Source: Amoebidium appalachense
Lineage: Eukaryota; Ichthyosporea
DNA length: 64,000 nt
Assembly: GCA_963693365.1 (NCBI GenBank)
Contig: CAVNZM010000005.1
Location: 9,858,001 to 9,922,000 of the forward strand
Direction: 5' to 3'
Below the pieces are notes generated by a model. It did no database searches and was not told where the DNA came from. It saw only the letters and a list, made by a program, of their open reading frames with translations. This document shows positions 1-22,396 of this stretch, one piece after another. Numbering within the stretch: the first letter of the stretch is position 1; every line of letters starts with the position of its first letter. Made by a program: the position numbers and the translations under genes.

Positions 1-98
1 ACCACAAATCGACGTCTGCTCACAGCAAACAACACATTAGTATCTAGTTACACAGCTACACCCTAACAAACATGTCACATTGACGTTCAAGAACATAC

Positions 99-345
99 CC
101 GAGACGAATGTGTTCTGGTCTCCGGCCAGGGAGAGTGACATGACGTCACCGGTGTGGCCCTGGTACTGGGTCTTGAGCTGGCCGGTCTCGATGTCCCACA
201 GCGCACACGTCATGTCCCCGCTGCTCGTCACAATCTCCTTGTCGCTGATGAACCGGCAGCACGACAGGTAGCCTAGGTGTGTGTGTGTGTGGGCGTGTGG
301 GTGTACGTGTGTGTGTGGGTTGGGTGAGCGGGTGGAGGGTGGAGT

Positions 346-391
<46 letters not shown>

Positions 392-568
392 AGATTTTGG
401 AATGCGGAACACAGTACGATAGTACAACTACACAAAGAGGAACACGGTGCAGGACAAGTGCAAAAGGAAACATGTAACAGAATTAGCAACACGTAAGCGT
501 AAACCATCCTTAGTGGAGTTAGTCATTGTGTGTGTGTGTGTGTGTTTGCGTGTATGTTTTTGTGTGTT

Positions 569-640
<72 letters not shown>

Positions 641-1013
641 TGGGGGGGGGGGGGTTTGAATGCGGAACACGGTACGAAGTACGCATACACGAAGGACACA
701 TGCAAAGGCAAACATTCAAGTATGCAACATCAGCCATGCGCACAGTATGCGTCATAAGCAGAGCCCATCCTCAGGGAGGGTCCAAGTCATCAATTTGCGT
801 CTGAGTTTCGACCCCTTAGCCCGCGTATATACGACTCTCCAAATCAGACGGCAGCATCAACTGAACTTGGGAGGGTCAACCCGTCTTGATCAAAGACGAG
901 CAGGGTTGCTTATGCAAGCAAGGTGAGCGAAAACGGTGAATATGTGTGTGCAAACTAATGCAGTGCAGCGGAAAATGTGTATGTGCTTACATATGCACGC
1001 CACAGAGCAACCA

Positions 1014-1050
<37 letters not shown>

Positions 1051-1143
1051 AATCTAAGAGGAGAAGGAGGAGGGGTGGGTGGATCGGTGGTAGTGGTGGG
1101 AAAGAGCGGGAGAGAGAGAGGGGGGGAGAGAGAGAGAGAGAGG

Positions 1144-1174
<31 letters not shown>

Positions 1175-1481
1175 CGCGCGCATGTGTGAAGGAGTAGAGG
1201 TAGTGGCGAGGAAGGTGTGTGGGCGGTATTAAACGTGCATCTTTCTTGTAGCTGTGTGCTGGTCAGCATGCCGAGCCAAGGGGGTATGCTGAGGTCGAAA
1301 AGGGAAGAGGAAAAGGGAAAGAAGAAGGTGAGAGAAAGAGTACACGATAGCCGGGAGGGGGGGAGGGAGAGAGAGAAATAGGGAGGAAAAAGGGCAAGAT
1401 GTGGTGGGAACAGAAGGCGGTAACAGAAGAAGGCGAAAGATGGACTTCACACGTTTTTCTTTGTTGGTGTTGCTTTGGTGT

Positions 1482-1520
<39 letters not shown>

Positions 1521-1548
1521 GTGGTGGTGTTGTTGTTGTTGTTGTTGT

Positions 1549-1594
<46 letters not shown>

Positions 1595-1863
1595 GGGGGA
1601 GGGGGGGGTAGTCCCAGATCAAGTCATCGACACACTATACGTTGCCTCATATTCCCCACCACAAGACAGAGCCCTCCTTGAACCATACTCAAACACAATG
1701 TATTACCCAACAACCTGCTTAACTCGCTATCCCCCCCCCCCCTCCTCCTCCTTCCACCCAACACATGCACACGCACACACACACACAGACACGGACACAC
1801 ACACACACCTGTCCCCCCCTTCCCTCCCTCCCAATACATGAACACACACCTGTTCGCCCCCTT

Positions 1864-1909
<46 letters not shown>

Positions 1910-2124
1910 CGCGCATAAAAAAAAAACAAAAAAATAAACATGGACTCATAATCATTTCTCCTATTTTACAAACAACCAAGAACCCACTCCTATATTAAAG
2001 CGAAGCCCCAAACCACCGCTCAAATGCACCAAAACAGCAGCGCCATAGCTCATACCTAAAGCTAGACCATGCATCCAATCCATTGTAATACTGAAAGGTG
2101 CACGTCCCACACATGCAGTCCGAT

Positions 2125-2205
<81 letters not shown>

Positions 2206-3655
2206 ACCTTCCCCCAAAGACACACACGAACACACTAATAAGCACACCTACCCCATTCTCTAAAGTAGGAGCAAGCAAGGACAAGAAATTTCGTCCCACA
2301 AGAAACATATGATAATATTAATAACAACAAGAAAATGATAATGATAAAATTCATAACAACAACAACATTAACACACAAAAAAAAAGGCATTACCAGTGTG
2401 TGCAGCAAGCTCTCGGCTGACCCTAACCGCGCCCTCCCTCGTGCGCAAGTTGTAGATGGAGCAAATGTTGTCCAGGCCTCCGCATGCTACAAAGTTGCCG
2501 GACGGCGCATAGGCACACGTCATCACCCATGAAGACCGCAGGGGGATGGCGTGTACTTTGTTTGTTGAGTACGCATCCCACACAATCAGCTTGCCGTCTT
2601 GTGACGCACTCACCAAGTGCCTGCAGCTCCCCGTGAGCACTCTGCCACACCCACACAAACAATCTCTCTCTCTTTCTCTCTCTTCCCCCCCCCCCCCCCC
2701 TCTTTTGCTCCCCCTCCCCCCTCCCCACCTTTTTTGATCCTGCCCATGGCCCCATTTGCCCCAACTAGGGGCCCCGACAGGCAAAGAAAAAGGGAAAAAA
2801 GTCGGCTTCTCCCCGCTGTGGTACCAGCTCAATCAATCAGAAAGGAGCCAGACGTCGAATGCACATAACCTACTGCCCAAAATTACAGAATCATAGAAAA
2901 CCACCAGCTTAGCACATCATTTGCAAATTACTCAGTAACAATCACCGAGTTAGCTACAGATGTCTCTACCGTTGGCTGTATACCAGTCGTCCACACATCC
3001 GGAGCTGAACCACGTCCCAGTATTCCAACAGAATTACATATACTAGCTGGCCCCTCTGGTGGCAAACCACACCCATCCATTCCAAACCCAAACGAACACC
3101 CTTCTGTATGCCCAGAACACGTACTTGTTGTCCGTTGCCCAGTGCATGGCGTAAATCTTGGCAAGGTGACCACGAAGGGTGCGCCGGACGCGCAGGGCAA
3201 GGCGAGGAATCTCAGAAACATCTGAATAAACAGTCCGTGAGACACCAGAAACGGAAAGAGATGTGAAACAAAAAACAAATACCACTTCAAAAAAGCTGGT
3301 TTCCAGGCATGGCTCCGAGCGCCATTCCGACAAACTCTTATGAAGTGTTACCTCACAACCAATCTCAAGCTCATAGTATACACAACAAAATAATCACTTG
3401 CACGGGTGCAGCAGGCTGCTAGATGCACCCAGAAAAAACGATTCCAGAGGGGGGTGGGCCGAAAAACAAAACAAAACAAAACAAAAAACAGTGCTTAGGA
3501 AAGGCTTTCGCTTGCAGAACCCATACAGAAAGTACGCACTTACCCTTCACGAACTCCACCAGGGTTGTATCACGTTTCGAGTCCCTTTCCGTCTTGATCT
3601 TTGCCTTAATCTCCTCCGCCTCCTTCTTCAACTGAGCGATCCTTTCTTCTGCCAT
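99..3655 (-). CDS. GNB: Heterotrimeric G-protein beta subunit, 5' four coding exons (3' end outside window)
   Basis: WD40 beta-propeller subunit that pairs with G-gamma and couples receptors to effectors at the inner plasma membrane. Exons by splice sites and frame: 3544-3655, 3125-3221, 2394-2641, 99-272 (631 nt, 210 codons plus one base). All four end at GT donors (gtaagt, gtacgt, gtaatg, gtatgt). Exon 1 encodes the N-terminal amphipathic helix that wraps around G-gamma (starts [15 protein letters not shown]). Exon 2 carries the near-invariant [16 protein letters not shown]. Exon 3 has [40 protein letters not shown] and [17 protein letters not shown]. Exon 4 has [22 protein letters not shown] and [12 protein letters not shown]. 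The family is about 340-350 aa, so roughly the last 40 percent lies beyond base 1. The start is preferred for its gaaccATGG context and its match to the family N-terminus. An acceptor-like cag five bases upstream allows a 5'-UTR intron. Identification is secure; which paralogue it is cannot be said. Confidence 0.97.
273..2393. repeat. G-beta intron 3: compound microsatellite blocks
   Basis: This 2.1-kb intron is mostly low-complexity DNA. On the plus strand a GT/G block holds G44 at 346-389, (TG)n at about 528-635, G34 at 1014-1047, (GT)n at 1478-1519 and G45 at 1549-1593. A CA/C block follows, with C44 at 1865-1908, C34 at 2125-2158 and (CA)n at 2159-2203. Unique-looking DNA is limited to the repeat copies at about 400-500 and 655-1013, and to about 1930-2110 and 2230-2390. 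No exon was recognised inside. Confidence 0.9.
655..1013 (+). repeat. Dispersed intronic repeat (family A), full-length-type copy 1
   Basis: About 360 bp bounded on both sides by G-runs. It starts TTTGAATGCGGAACACGG, carries the core GCAGAGCCCATCCTCAGGGA near 759-778, and continues with TATATACGACTCTCCAA and GCAGGGTTGCTTATGCAAGC to ACAGAGCAACCA just before the next G-run. Near-identical long copies lie at 15031-15399 and 15541-15945. A shorter copy of the first 140 bp is at 53921-54058. A degenerate relative of its start lies at about 400-500. No coding capacity, no target duplication and no clear pol III boxes were seen. It sits antisense inside a G-beta intron. Confidence 0.85.
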
Positions 3656-5306
3656 GGTTCTGAACACACCAATAACCTGTTAGTCACGCCACTCCACAAG
3701 CCCAACCGATGCTTAAAAATAACAGGAGTGTCAGGATTTAGGCGGTACACCAGAAAGCATTTCAACCGGGGATCATCACTAAAACATCGTCAACACTAAA
3801 ACATCGACAAAAAAAGGCACGGGGTAAACAAGTCCAGCTTTGCACCAGTATATGAATCTTGGTGCTCAAGATGCTATTATAGCAACCCTGCATCCAATCC
3901 GTCGGCATTCCAACAACCTCCAATACCTTATTACAGTGTTGTTATTAAGCGCTGTGCCACAATGCCTTCAACAAAAGGAAGTCGATAAAGCAACACCACC
4001 TCCACCTTCGCTCGTATTCATCAAACCTGTAGCGAAGAGGACTATTGTTCTGTGGTGATAGTGGTAGAAGCTGCAAGTTTTGGCTATTCGCACATCTCTC
4101 ATGCTTTTCCTCCACCGCGCTGAAAACCCTCACCCAAACACTCTAACAGCATTAAGATAAGCGCTATAGACTGGATTCACAATTTGAGGTTAATCCTTCA
4201 CTGCTCCTCACACAACCAGGAGTTGAAGGTGGTCGTAACCGGCCATGGCCGATCCATTCCCGACCAAGCATGGGGTTTCGGTGCATCTGTAAACGATGTG
4301 CTATTATCGCCTAATTTACATATAATTGCTATAAAACTGCGTTGTCTTGTATCTCACACAAATACGGGACCACAACCAGGCATTCCGAAGTCTTAGAAGA
4401 AACAGCAATGGCTTTGTGTAGATTAAAAGCAAGAATCGTCTTACGATCTAATCTTGTTCCGAAGCTCGACAGGGCAGCGCACCCTTTGATGGAACAGAAA
4501 TTATGATACCCGCTTCTACAATAGCCTTCGAAAAGAATCCACAACCACCCAAGCACAGAGCTGGGTCTATGGATGTAACACCTCTGTTTAGAGTGTTCAG
4601 TAGCTGTGAACAGTCCACGCGTGTGTTCGTCATGTAATGAAAAAAAATATAGCGCTTTCCACCCGCCACTAAGCTAACGAGCAAAAAAAGGGAAAAAATT
4701 ACACAGCTCAATAACATCCTGACAAAACGGTGCTTCGGTTTTCCGAGCTGGTTGATCCTGCTTGCTCCACGTAGTCAGCGGCAAGTAACTCCTTACCTTG
4801 TTTAAGATGAACGGGTTCCTGCTTGGCTCTGCTCTCTGTTATTCTAAAACACCCCTATAGTAAAAATAATATATAAACAGTGTGTAAATGTTTAAAACTA
4901 AGCTAGCATGCAAAATTCCGGGAAAGGGAATTATTAAGTGGGTCACACAGCCACGGGTGTTCACACAGAAATGAATGTAAGCAACGGAATGCAAAAAGGA
5001 ACGCAAGTCGGCTGGCGGCCGGCGGTAGTCTGACAACTGAATGACGTCATACGTAATATCACAATTGCCTATGAACATCTGAACGACGTAACCCGACTGA
5101 ATAAATACGCACTACAAAATGGCTAGGTGCTCTACTATAAATTTTCTTGTGTCTACAGTTGAATTGAGAAAACCCTTGCCAGCTGAATGAATATCCTTCT
5201 ATTTACTTTATCTAACATTAATGCCTTCGTGTGCTAATCAAAGCTAATCAAAGCCCGCTTGCTGGTTCCTCAAAGAATGAAAAATCGTGAAAGGGTGGTT
5301 ACGTTA
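3656..5306. other. Intergenic region 5' of G-beta
   Basis: Moderately AT-rich DNA almost free of homopolymer runs, unlike the introns on either side. It should contain the 5' UTR and promoter of the G-beta gene. No convincing ORF, RNA gene or TATA box was identified. A 14-nt match to the 5' end of eukaryotic SSU rRNA at 4748-4761 does not extend and was rejected as rDNA. Confidence 0.6.
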
Positions 5307-5770
5307 TTAGACTAGAACGGCGGCAATTGTTGTTGTTGAATAGCAGACTGGTTTAAAGCATTCTGATTGGCTGTTAGTAAAAGGGTTTTGAAGCGGCAAT
5401 CCAATTGCGCCCCAAAATAAGAAAAGTTTCGAGCGCGGCAGCGCGTTCCTGATTGCGGCCGCACAGTTTCTGATACAAGGCCTGTACACGTGATTACGGA
5501 GGTACACTGAAAACAAGAAGATAATAACAGCAAAATAGTCATGCTAGAGAAAAAACAACAACATAAATAATAAAAATACTTCGCAGCGTTGCTTTTACGT
5601 GTCTGCACCTGTCTACAGAGCAACAATAGGTGTCACAATAGGCGTAGCAGCAGTCAGGCCCGCAAGAAAATTCCTGAGACTTTTGGTGCCTCGCAACATT
5701 TGCCGCGCTCTGACTGTATGAACACATAAACTTGCCCTTTGGCAAGTCCGGGCAACGGTTCAACTTCAGT
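5307..5770 (-). CDS. Cys-rich single-pass membrane protein, Shisa/STMC6-like (two C-terminal exons, 5' exon not found)
   Basis: Exon 5599-5770 begins after a good acceptor (gcttctgccag) and ends AGACAC|gtaaaa in phase 0. Exon 5307-5543 begins after ttttttctctag and ends at TAA 5307-5309. The joined product has a Cys-rich ectodomain with the motif CGPDCCYAYCDTYCC, then a hydrophobic helix (YFAVIIFLFSVYL), a basic juxtamembrane stretch (RNHVYRP) and a cytoplasmic tail of about 60 residues ending AAVLV. The CC-x3-C-x3-CC arrangement just before a single TM helix is the layout of the Shisa/CYYR1/WBP1/VOPP1 superfamily (single TM, six Cys), whose members act in trafficking and receptor regulation. 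An in-frame TGA lies upstream of the acceptor, so the signal-peptide exon must be farther upstream and was not recognised. An alternative donor (GTAGACAG|gtgcag) would give a different tail. Gene reality is fairly likely; family assignment is tentative. Confidence 0.6.
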
Positions 5771-6198
5771 CTGGCAGAAGCAGCTCAATCATAGTTTTCC
5801 AACACATAATTATCCATAGCCTTCTCTGAGAATAGAATTCAAAAGCATTAAAGCCTCTGCGCGTGCGTGCACGTCATGGCAATGCAAGGTCATGAGCTTC
5901 TGTGTGGATGTTCGATCAACATTGGCCATGCCTGTAGCATGCGATGATAATTTTGTGGGCTAAGCTAATGGACACTTTGTGTACAGTGTGTGAAGAGAAG
6001 TGCATGTGGAAGGGTATATGTGTTGGGTAGGGTGTTCGAGTGTGGAGAACCAAAAGTTTGCCGAACAGCGAATTGGAAACCCCAACGCAGGAATGCTGGC
6101 TAGTGCTGCGGTTGGATGCTAGCGCATGGAGACCTAATATTAATGACAGCTGACATTCTGCACCACTGGCTGCTGACAGAAACGATTACCTGCCAACA
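5771..6198. other. Unassigned intergenic/5' region
   Basis: Contains no recognisable exon. It probably holds the missing first exon and promoter of the Cys-rich membrane gene and the 3' end of the LUC7-like gene, both transcribed leftward. No long homopolymer or microsatellite. Confidence 0.4.
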
Positions 6199-17614
<11,416 letters not shown>

Positions 17615-17944
17615 TCTTCACCCAAGCCGGCAGCTCGCCGGAACACAAACCAACCCCTGCTTATAATGTATAACTCTAAGCTTGTAACACTGCTTCATAA
17701 GAAACAGAACTTGGTCAAAAAGCAAAAGACTTTGAAAGCCTTGGAAAGCCTTGAGCTCGAGCCATGGAAGAATCATGATGAGCCTGGGTTCCGCAAGGGG
17801 GTATTATCAACCAAATAAATTTTGCAAAAGACAAAATGCATTAATTTTTTTTTCTTTCTTTTGACCGTGTGTGACTGGATTTATTCGACGGAAAGATATG
17901 CAAGTATGCACGGCACACTGAGATGACAATAAAAACTTCACGAG

Positions 17945-18349
17945 TTATCCAGTAACAAGTGCATCTGAGATACCTGAACACTGTGTGAAAACATATAAAT
18001 ACTCATTGTGACGACCAACAGAATTCAACAAAAAGTCTAAAGTGTTCGCATTGCCAGCCAGTGTACATGTAGCAGACACCCGTACGCGTAGGGAAAGAGG
18101 TAAAACGCGACATAAAAACTCACACCTATCAACATACTTTCGATTAAAAAGTTCAGCACAAAAGTGGCACCCGCGGCGATGGAAACAAGAATTACAACGC
18201 CACTGCACAACTTCCCAGGCAATATCAACATCAGAGCACCATACAGACTTATCTACTAGGGTGGTATCCATACGTACAGCAGGAGAAATGTATCCTGCCA
18301 AAGCTCCCAAAAAGCGATAATGATCAGTACAGTGTTGCCTAAGGAACAT
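17945..18349 (-). CDS. Unrecognised ORF or exon pair, possibly membrane-associated
   Basis: An open frame of about 135 codons on the minus strand contains a Cys cluster (RCNSCFHRRGCHFCAELF). A different frame of the same stretch has a splice-like segment 18138-18202 (acceptor gttgtgcag, donor gtatgt) encoding a clean hydrophobic helix (ILVSIAAGATFVLNFLI). Only one of these can be a real exon. The region lies upstream of the LUC7-like start. I do not recognise the product, and it may be chance. Confidence 0.25.
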   Translation of the reverse strand: MFLRQHCTDHYRFLGALAGYISPAVRMDTTLVDKSVWCSDVDIAWEVVQWRCNSCFHRRGCHFCAELFNRKYVDRCEFLCRVLPLSLRVRVSATCTLAGNANTLDFLLNSVGRHNEYLYVFTQCSGISDALVTG

Positions 18350-19250
18350 AACACATGCCGACTGAGTTTTACCTTTGATTTCTCTCTCAGAACGAGAAAG
18401 AAACTTAAACTGCGTATGGTAATAACTCGAAAAGGCAGAAAAAACAGGAAGAGAAAAGGAAGAGGGAGTGAGATAGCGAGAGGAAGAGTTTGCTGAGGGG
18501 GGTTCGTCTGTAGTATATGCTACATCGTACGGAATAGTGACGGACCATGCAAACCTCGGGTGTCCTCACCGACTCCTCAGTGTTGCCAAGTGCCCCGACG
18601 CCGGGCAGCTGCCGGGCAATTGCCCCGCACGTCTCGACCTCGTGCAGTCCGTGCGTGAGCTGCGTGCGCGCATGCAGAAGCTAGCCATAAGGCACAGTTG
18701 GGAACTTCCGGCTGCAAGGCGCACCTAATACGATTCAGGTGCATGTCCCGTGCACACGGCGGTGCATAATACATGTGCATATGTATATGCGCGCGTGACA
18801 GTGTGTGCCTGTAGGATTGGGGAAAACAAAATGCTGTGTACAAGTTGGTGTACTTATGTGCTTCAACAAGTGTGCGCGCACGTCGTGGTGCGTATGCATG
18901 CGCTGATAAGCCTTCCGGTTTACTACTGGGCCACGGCCCTCAGGGGATAGATGATTCAATCCATCAAGAGATGACCATGGCCTTAACACGATTACAGTTT
19001 CAAAGATAACGAGAATAATGGTGAACTTCATACAACATTTTTTGCGGCTGGTTGATATTATGAGGGTGGTGGTGACTGGGGTAGGCGGAGGACCTTCATC
19101 CAGTTGTTGGTGAGGTACACCTACAGGGCAATAAACAAGGTGGTCAGTGTGCACCGTACCAACACGGAAGCCTATACGACTGAGGCCTCAGCGGAGTAGG
19201 GAACAACGCGAAAAAAAGGGATATCAGATGGGGTGGGGGTTAGAAGGGGA

Positions 19251-19290
<40 letters not shown>

Positions 19291-20012
19291 AACCTATGCC
19301 TGTCAGGTTGTTCTGTGCAAGTTTAGGCAAACATGGCCCATGTCCACATGTGCTCAGTGCATCACTGCTTTCTGCTAGCGCTTGCCTATGTATGTCAAAG
19401 TGTGCTAATTAGTTTAAATTGTGTGCGTGCTATGAGTCCCGATTGCCCAGGTTGGGCCTACTAAATCAAACGATGGATAAGCGACCAGCACCACACAGAA
19501 CTACGGCCACATGTGGAAACTAATGGGCACATTCGCTCACATCCACCCATACAATCCTTTTAACCTCAAGGACTGTGAATGCCTGATAAGGTAGAGTGCT
19601 TTTTCGCTCGCGAGGTTAACACATAAACAGAGTTCGAGAAAATAACTCGCTAATTATAAGTTTCGCGAGCCTGGTACCGGTCCACACAAGGAAGTGGTTA
19701 ACGTTCTCAAGTAGTAGACTGCACCAACGCACAACAAACAAGGAAAAAGAAAAGTAGTAGGCAACCATAATTTTTATAAGATTTATTGGACTCGTCAGTA
19801 AAGACTCAGAGGCTTCAATCAATTACGTATGATAGAATTCTGTAGGAGCTGATAATCATTATGTACATAACGGCCGCGTTCGCCCGAACGAAAGTCATTT
19901 GCTCGTTTCCCGTAGCACACCGAATAATGTGTTGAAAAAATCTTTCCACCTTCCGTGAAGCAATACCAAACTTCTCTTTCGTTTGCTATGCAAGGCTTCA
20001 GATGAAAGCTTC

Positions 20013-20050
<38 letters not shown>

Positions 20051-20470
20051 TTTTCTGTCTTTCCCAATCTATTTCCCCCCCCCCCCCCCCCCCCCCTCCC
20101 CCCCCTTCCCCCTCGCCTTTTCCCCTCTCTCTTCCTCTACTATTAGTTCCTCCTCTCTCCTCGAGCTCTCCCCTTTCTCTATGTACTCTACCCCGCCGCC
20201 TCAGCCCCTGCCTCTACAAACCGCCAACTTCTGGCCGCTATAATTACTAACAAAACGTGTGATTCTGTTACCAAGTTGTGCCAAAGTTTTTGTTTATGTG
20301 TGTTCCCGCCATTTCCACTAAAGAATGTTTTACCGCGCTCTGATGCTCCGCTCTGACTGGCTGAAGATCTTTAGTTGCACTACCCACCAATGAAATCGGT
20401 TTGATTACGAGAGGGCCGAGGCTCAGTTTCCCTTTTTCACGTGAGCCGCTGTCTCTTTCACGGGATCCTC
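18350..20470. other. Intergenic region between divergent genes
   Basis: Separates the leftward LUC7-like gene from the rightward coiled-coil gene, so both promoters are expected between about 17.6 and 20.5 kb. A GC-rich patch at 18540-18730 looks exon-like but has no defensible frame. G-run at 19253-19288; C-runs at about 20015-20050 and 20076-20096. Otherwise unique sequence without a recognisable feature. Confidence 0.5.
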
Positions 20471-21449
20471 GTTGTTAGCAAAAACAGAAACGGGACCAAA
20501 TAAGATGTGTTCGAAAGTGTCACACAAAAAGAAATATATGATTGCGCAAGATTTGTGCAAAATTTATTTCCTTATAAACTTCTATAAGAAGGTGATTATC
20601 GAGGTATCCGCCGATAAGTATCATGCATCAAGTGACTTGTCACGCGTTCTCATATCATTTGTTAGTTCCTGGTGTTGTTTTTTCCTGTGTTTTTCTTTGG
20701 TTTCGTCTTCTTGAAAAGCTGTTTGTAGTTTGGTTTGGCTCTCCTACATCATAGTTGTGTTTGCGTTCTGAACGAGTTGTTTCTGCTTGTTTTCTTTAGC
20801 AGGAGACCCCATCGCTACGCAGGATCTAAAAAAGGTAGGTGAGAAGGTTTTTTTCGCTTTCGATGACTTAAGCTTGACGAACACAAGACTTTTTGGGGTG
20901 CGACCGTGCGAGAGGAAAAGTGCTAGTCACACAATCGTCAGGCGGGCCTCCTGTGCGTGGGAGCATGAGCACTTTCTTTCGCACATGTTGCGTGGTACAG
21001 ATCCACCGTCGTCGCCTAGAGTGTCCTGCTCGAGCTCTACCCGGTCCCCAATGATCAAGAAAGTTCGGCACACTTGTCACATTGTAATGCATTGAAGCCT
21101 CTGGCACGAAGCGAGTGTGCGTGTCTTACAGCTTGCGACTAATTTTTTTTAGGCATTCATTTACCTTTGATAATTTGATATGTGGAACATCCCAAAGCAG
21201 GAATTTTTTTGACAGATGCATCGTAAGAACACGGAAATCCAACAGAAGGCAAGGGGGAGGTGGGTTCCAATTCGTTCTTTTGCTTTGAAACAATGGTGAT
21301 TTTTGAAGCTGCGTGGGGCAGTCGTGACAGTTGTTAATCTATCTCTTTGCCCCGTGCAGACGTTGACATCTGTCTGGGTGATGTGTGCCAGCCTCTTGTA
21401 AGGTGGAAACAGTGTGAAGGGACGGCGGTTCCCAACGAGACTCGGGAGC
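20471..21449 (+). other. Probable 5' exons/UTR of the coiled-coil membrane gene (unresolved)
   Basis: A short splice-bounded segment at about 20804-20835 (acceptor ttttctttagcag, donor gtaggt) and open frames around 20787-21095 suggest that 5' exons of the next gene lie here. None encodes the first transmembrane helix expected for a BAP31-type protein. Exon borders cannot be fixed. Confidence 0.3.
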
Positions 21450-22015
21450 ATGTGGGTGTGGGAATGCGTCCTGTACGTCACCCTGGGCCTGGTTTCCCAG
21501 GTCCTGGGCTTTATGCATCGATGTGTTGTCCGGCTACTCTGCTCGGTCGAAACCATGCAGGTAATTATCCTCTCCCCGGCCTCTCCCCTGTGTGGTCATG
21601 ACCATGCTGTTCGGTGAGTGTTGTATCATGATTATCGGACACTTCCTTTCTCTGTGACTAATGTGCTTCTTCTTCAGAGAAATCTGTGCATGGGACAAAC
21701 ATTCACAGGTTAACGTCTTTGCTTCCGACAGGCTGAGCATCGGGCCACCTCCGAAGCGCTTAAGCTATACAGAGCCCAGCCGGCATCAGCAACACGTTTT
21801 TCGCTGCATACCACCTGGGTGCTACGAAGACAGGTGCGTCCATGACAGCTGATCCCTTGAAATGTCTTTTTTGGTTTGGACCTTTTCACCATCGTGATAT
21901 ACTTTGTTCTCTAGTTCTTTGTGAGGTCCCCGATTTCCCTATTTTTTTATTTTGGCGGGGGGAAGGGGAGGAGGAGGAGGAGGAGGAGATCTCTTTTTTT
22001 TTTTTTTTTTTTGGT

Positions 22016-22053
<38 letters not shown>

Positions 22054-22358
22054 CCCTCCCTCCCTGTACCCGGGCACCACCCAAGACAACCACGGACACT
22101 TGCGAGTGCAGATATTGTTAATTACAAATATTGCTAGACTACAATCCGTGGGAAGTGGAATATCTATATGTTGGATGCTCTAGACGTTGCTTCACAGTTT
22201 TTTCAATGTTGTATCTCCAGCCTTCTGTTTTACGCTTTCTGCCTTGATATTCGCAAACAGGCATGTCTGTATTCAATCATGGAGTCTAATGCCTGCACAT
22301 TTAAAGTTTCCCTTAGAATGGCACATTTACCTTTCTTTGGTGGGTGTGTGTGTGTGTG

Positions 22359-22396
<38 letters not shown>

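Noticed and set aside
4748-4761. CTGGTTGATCCTGC, identical to the 5' end of eukaryotic SSU rRNA
   Set aside because: The match stops after 14 nt, and downstream bases do not follow SSU rRNA. Not an rRNA gene; chance or a tiny fragment.
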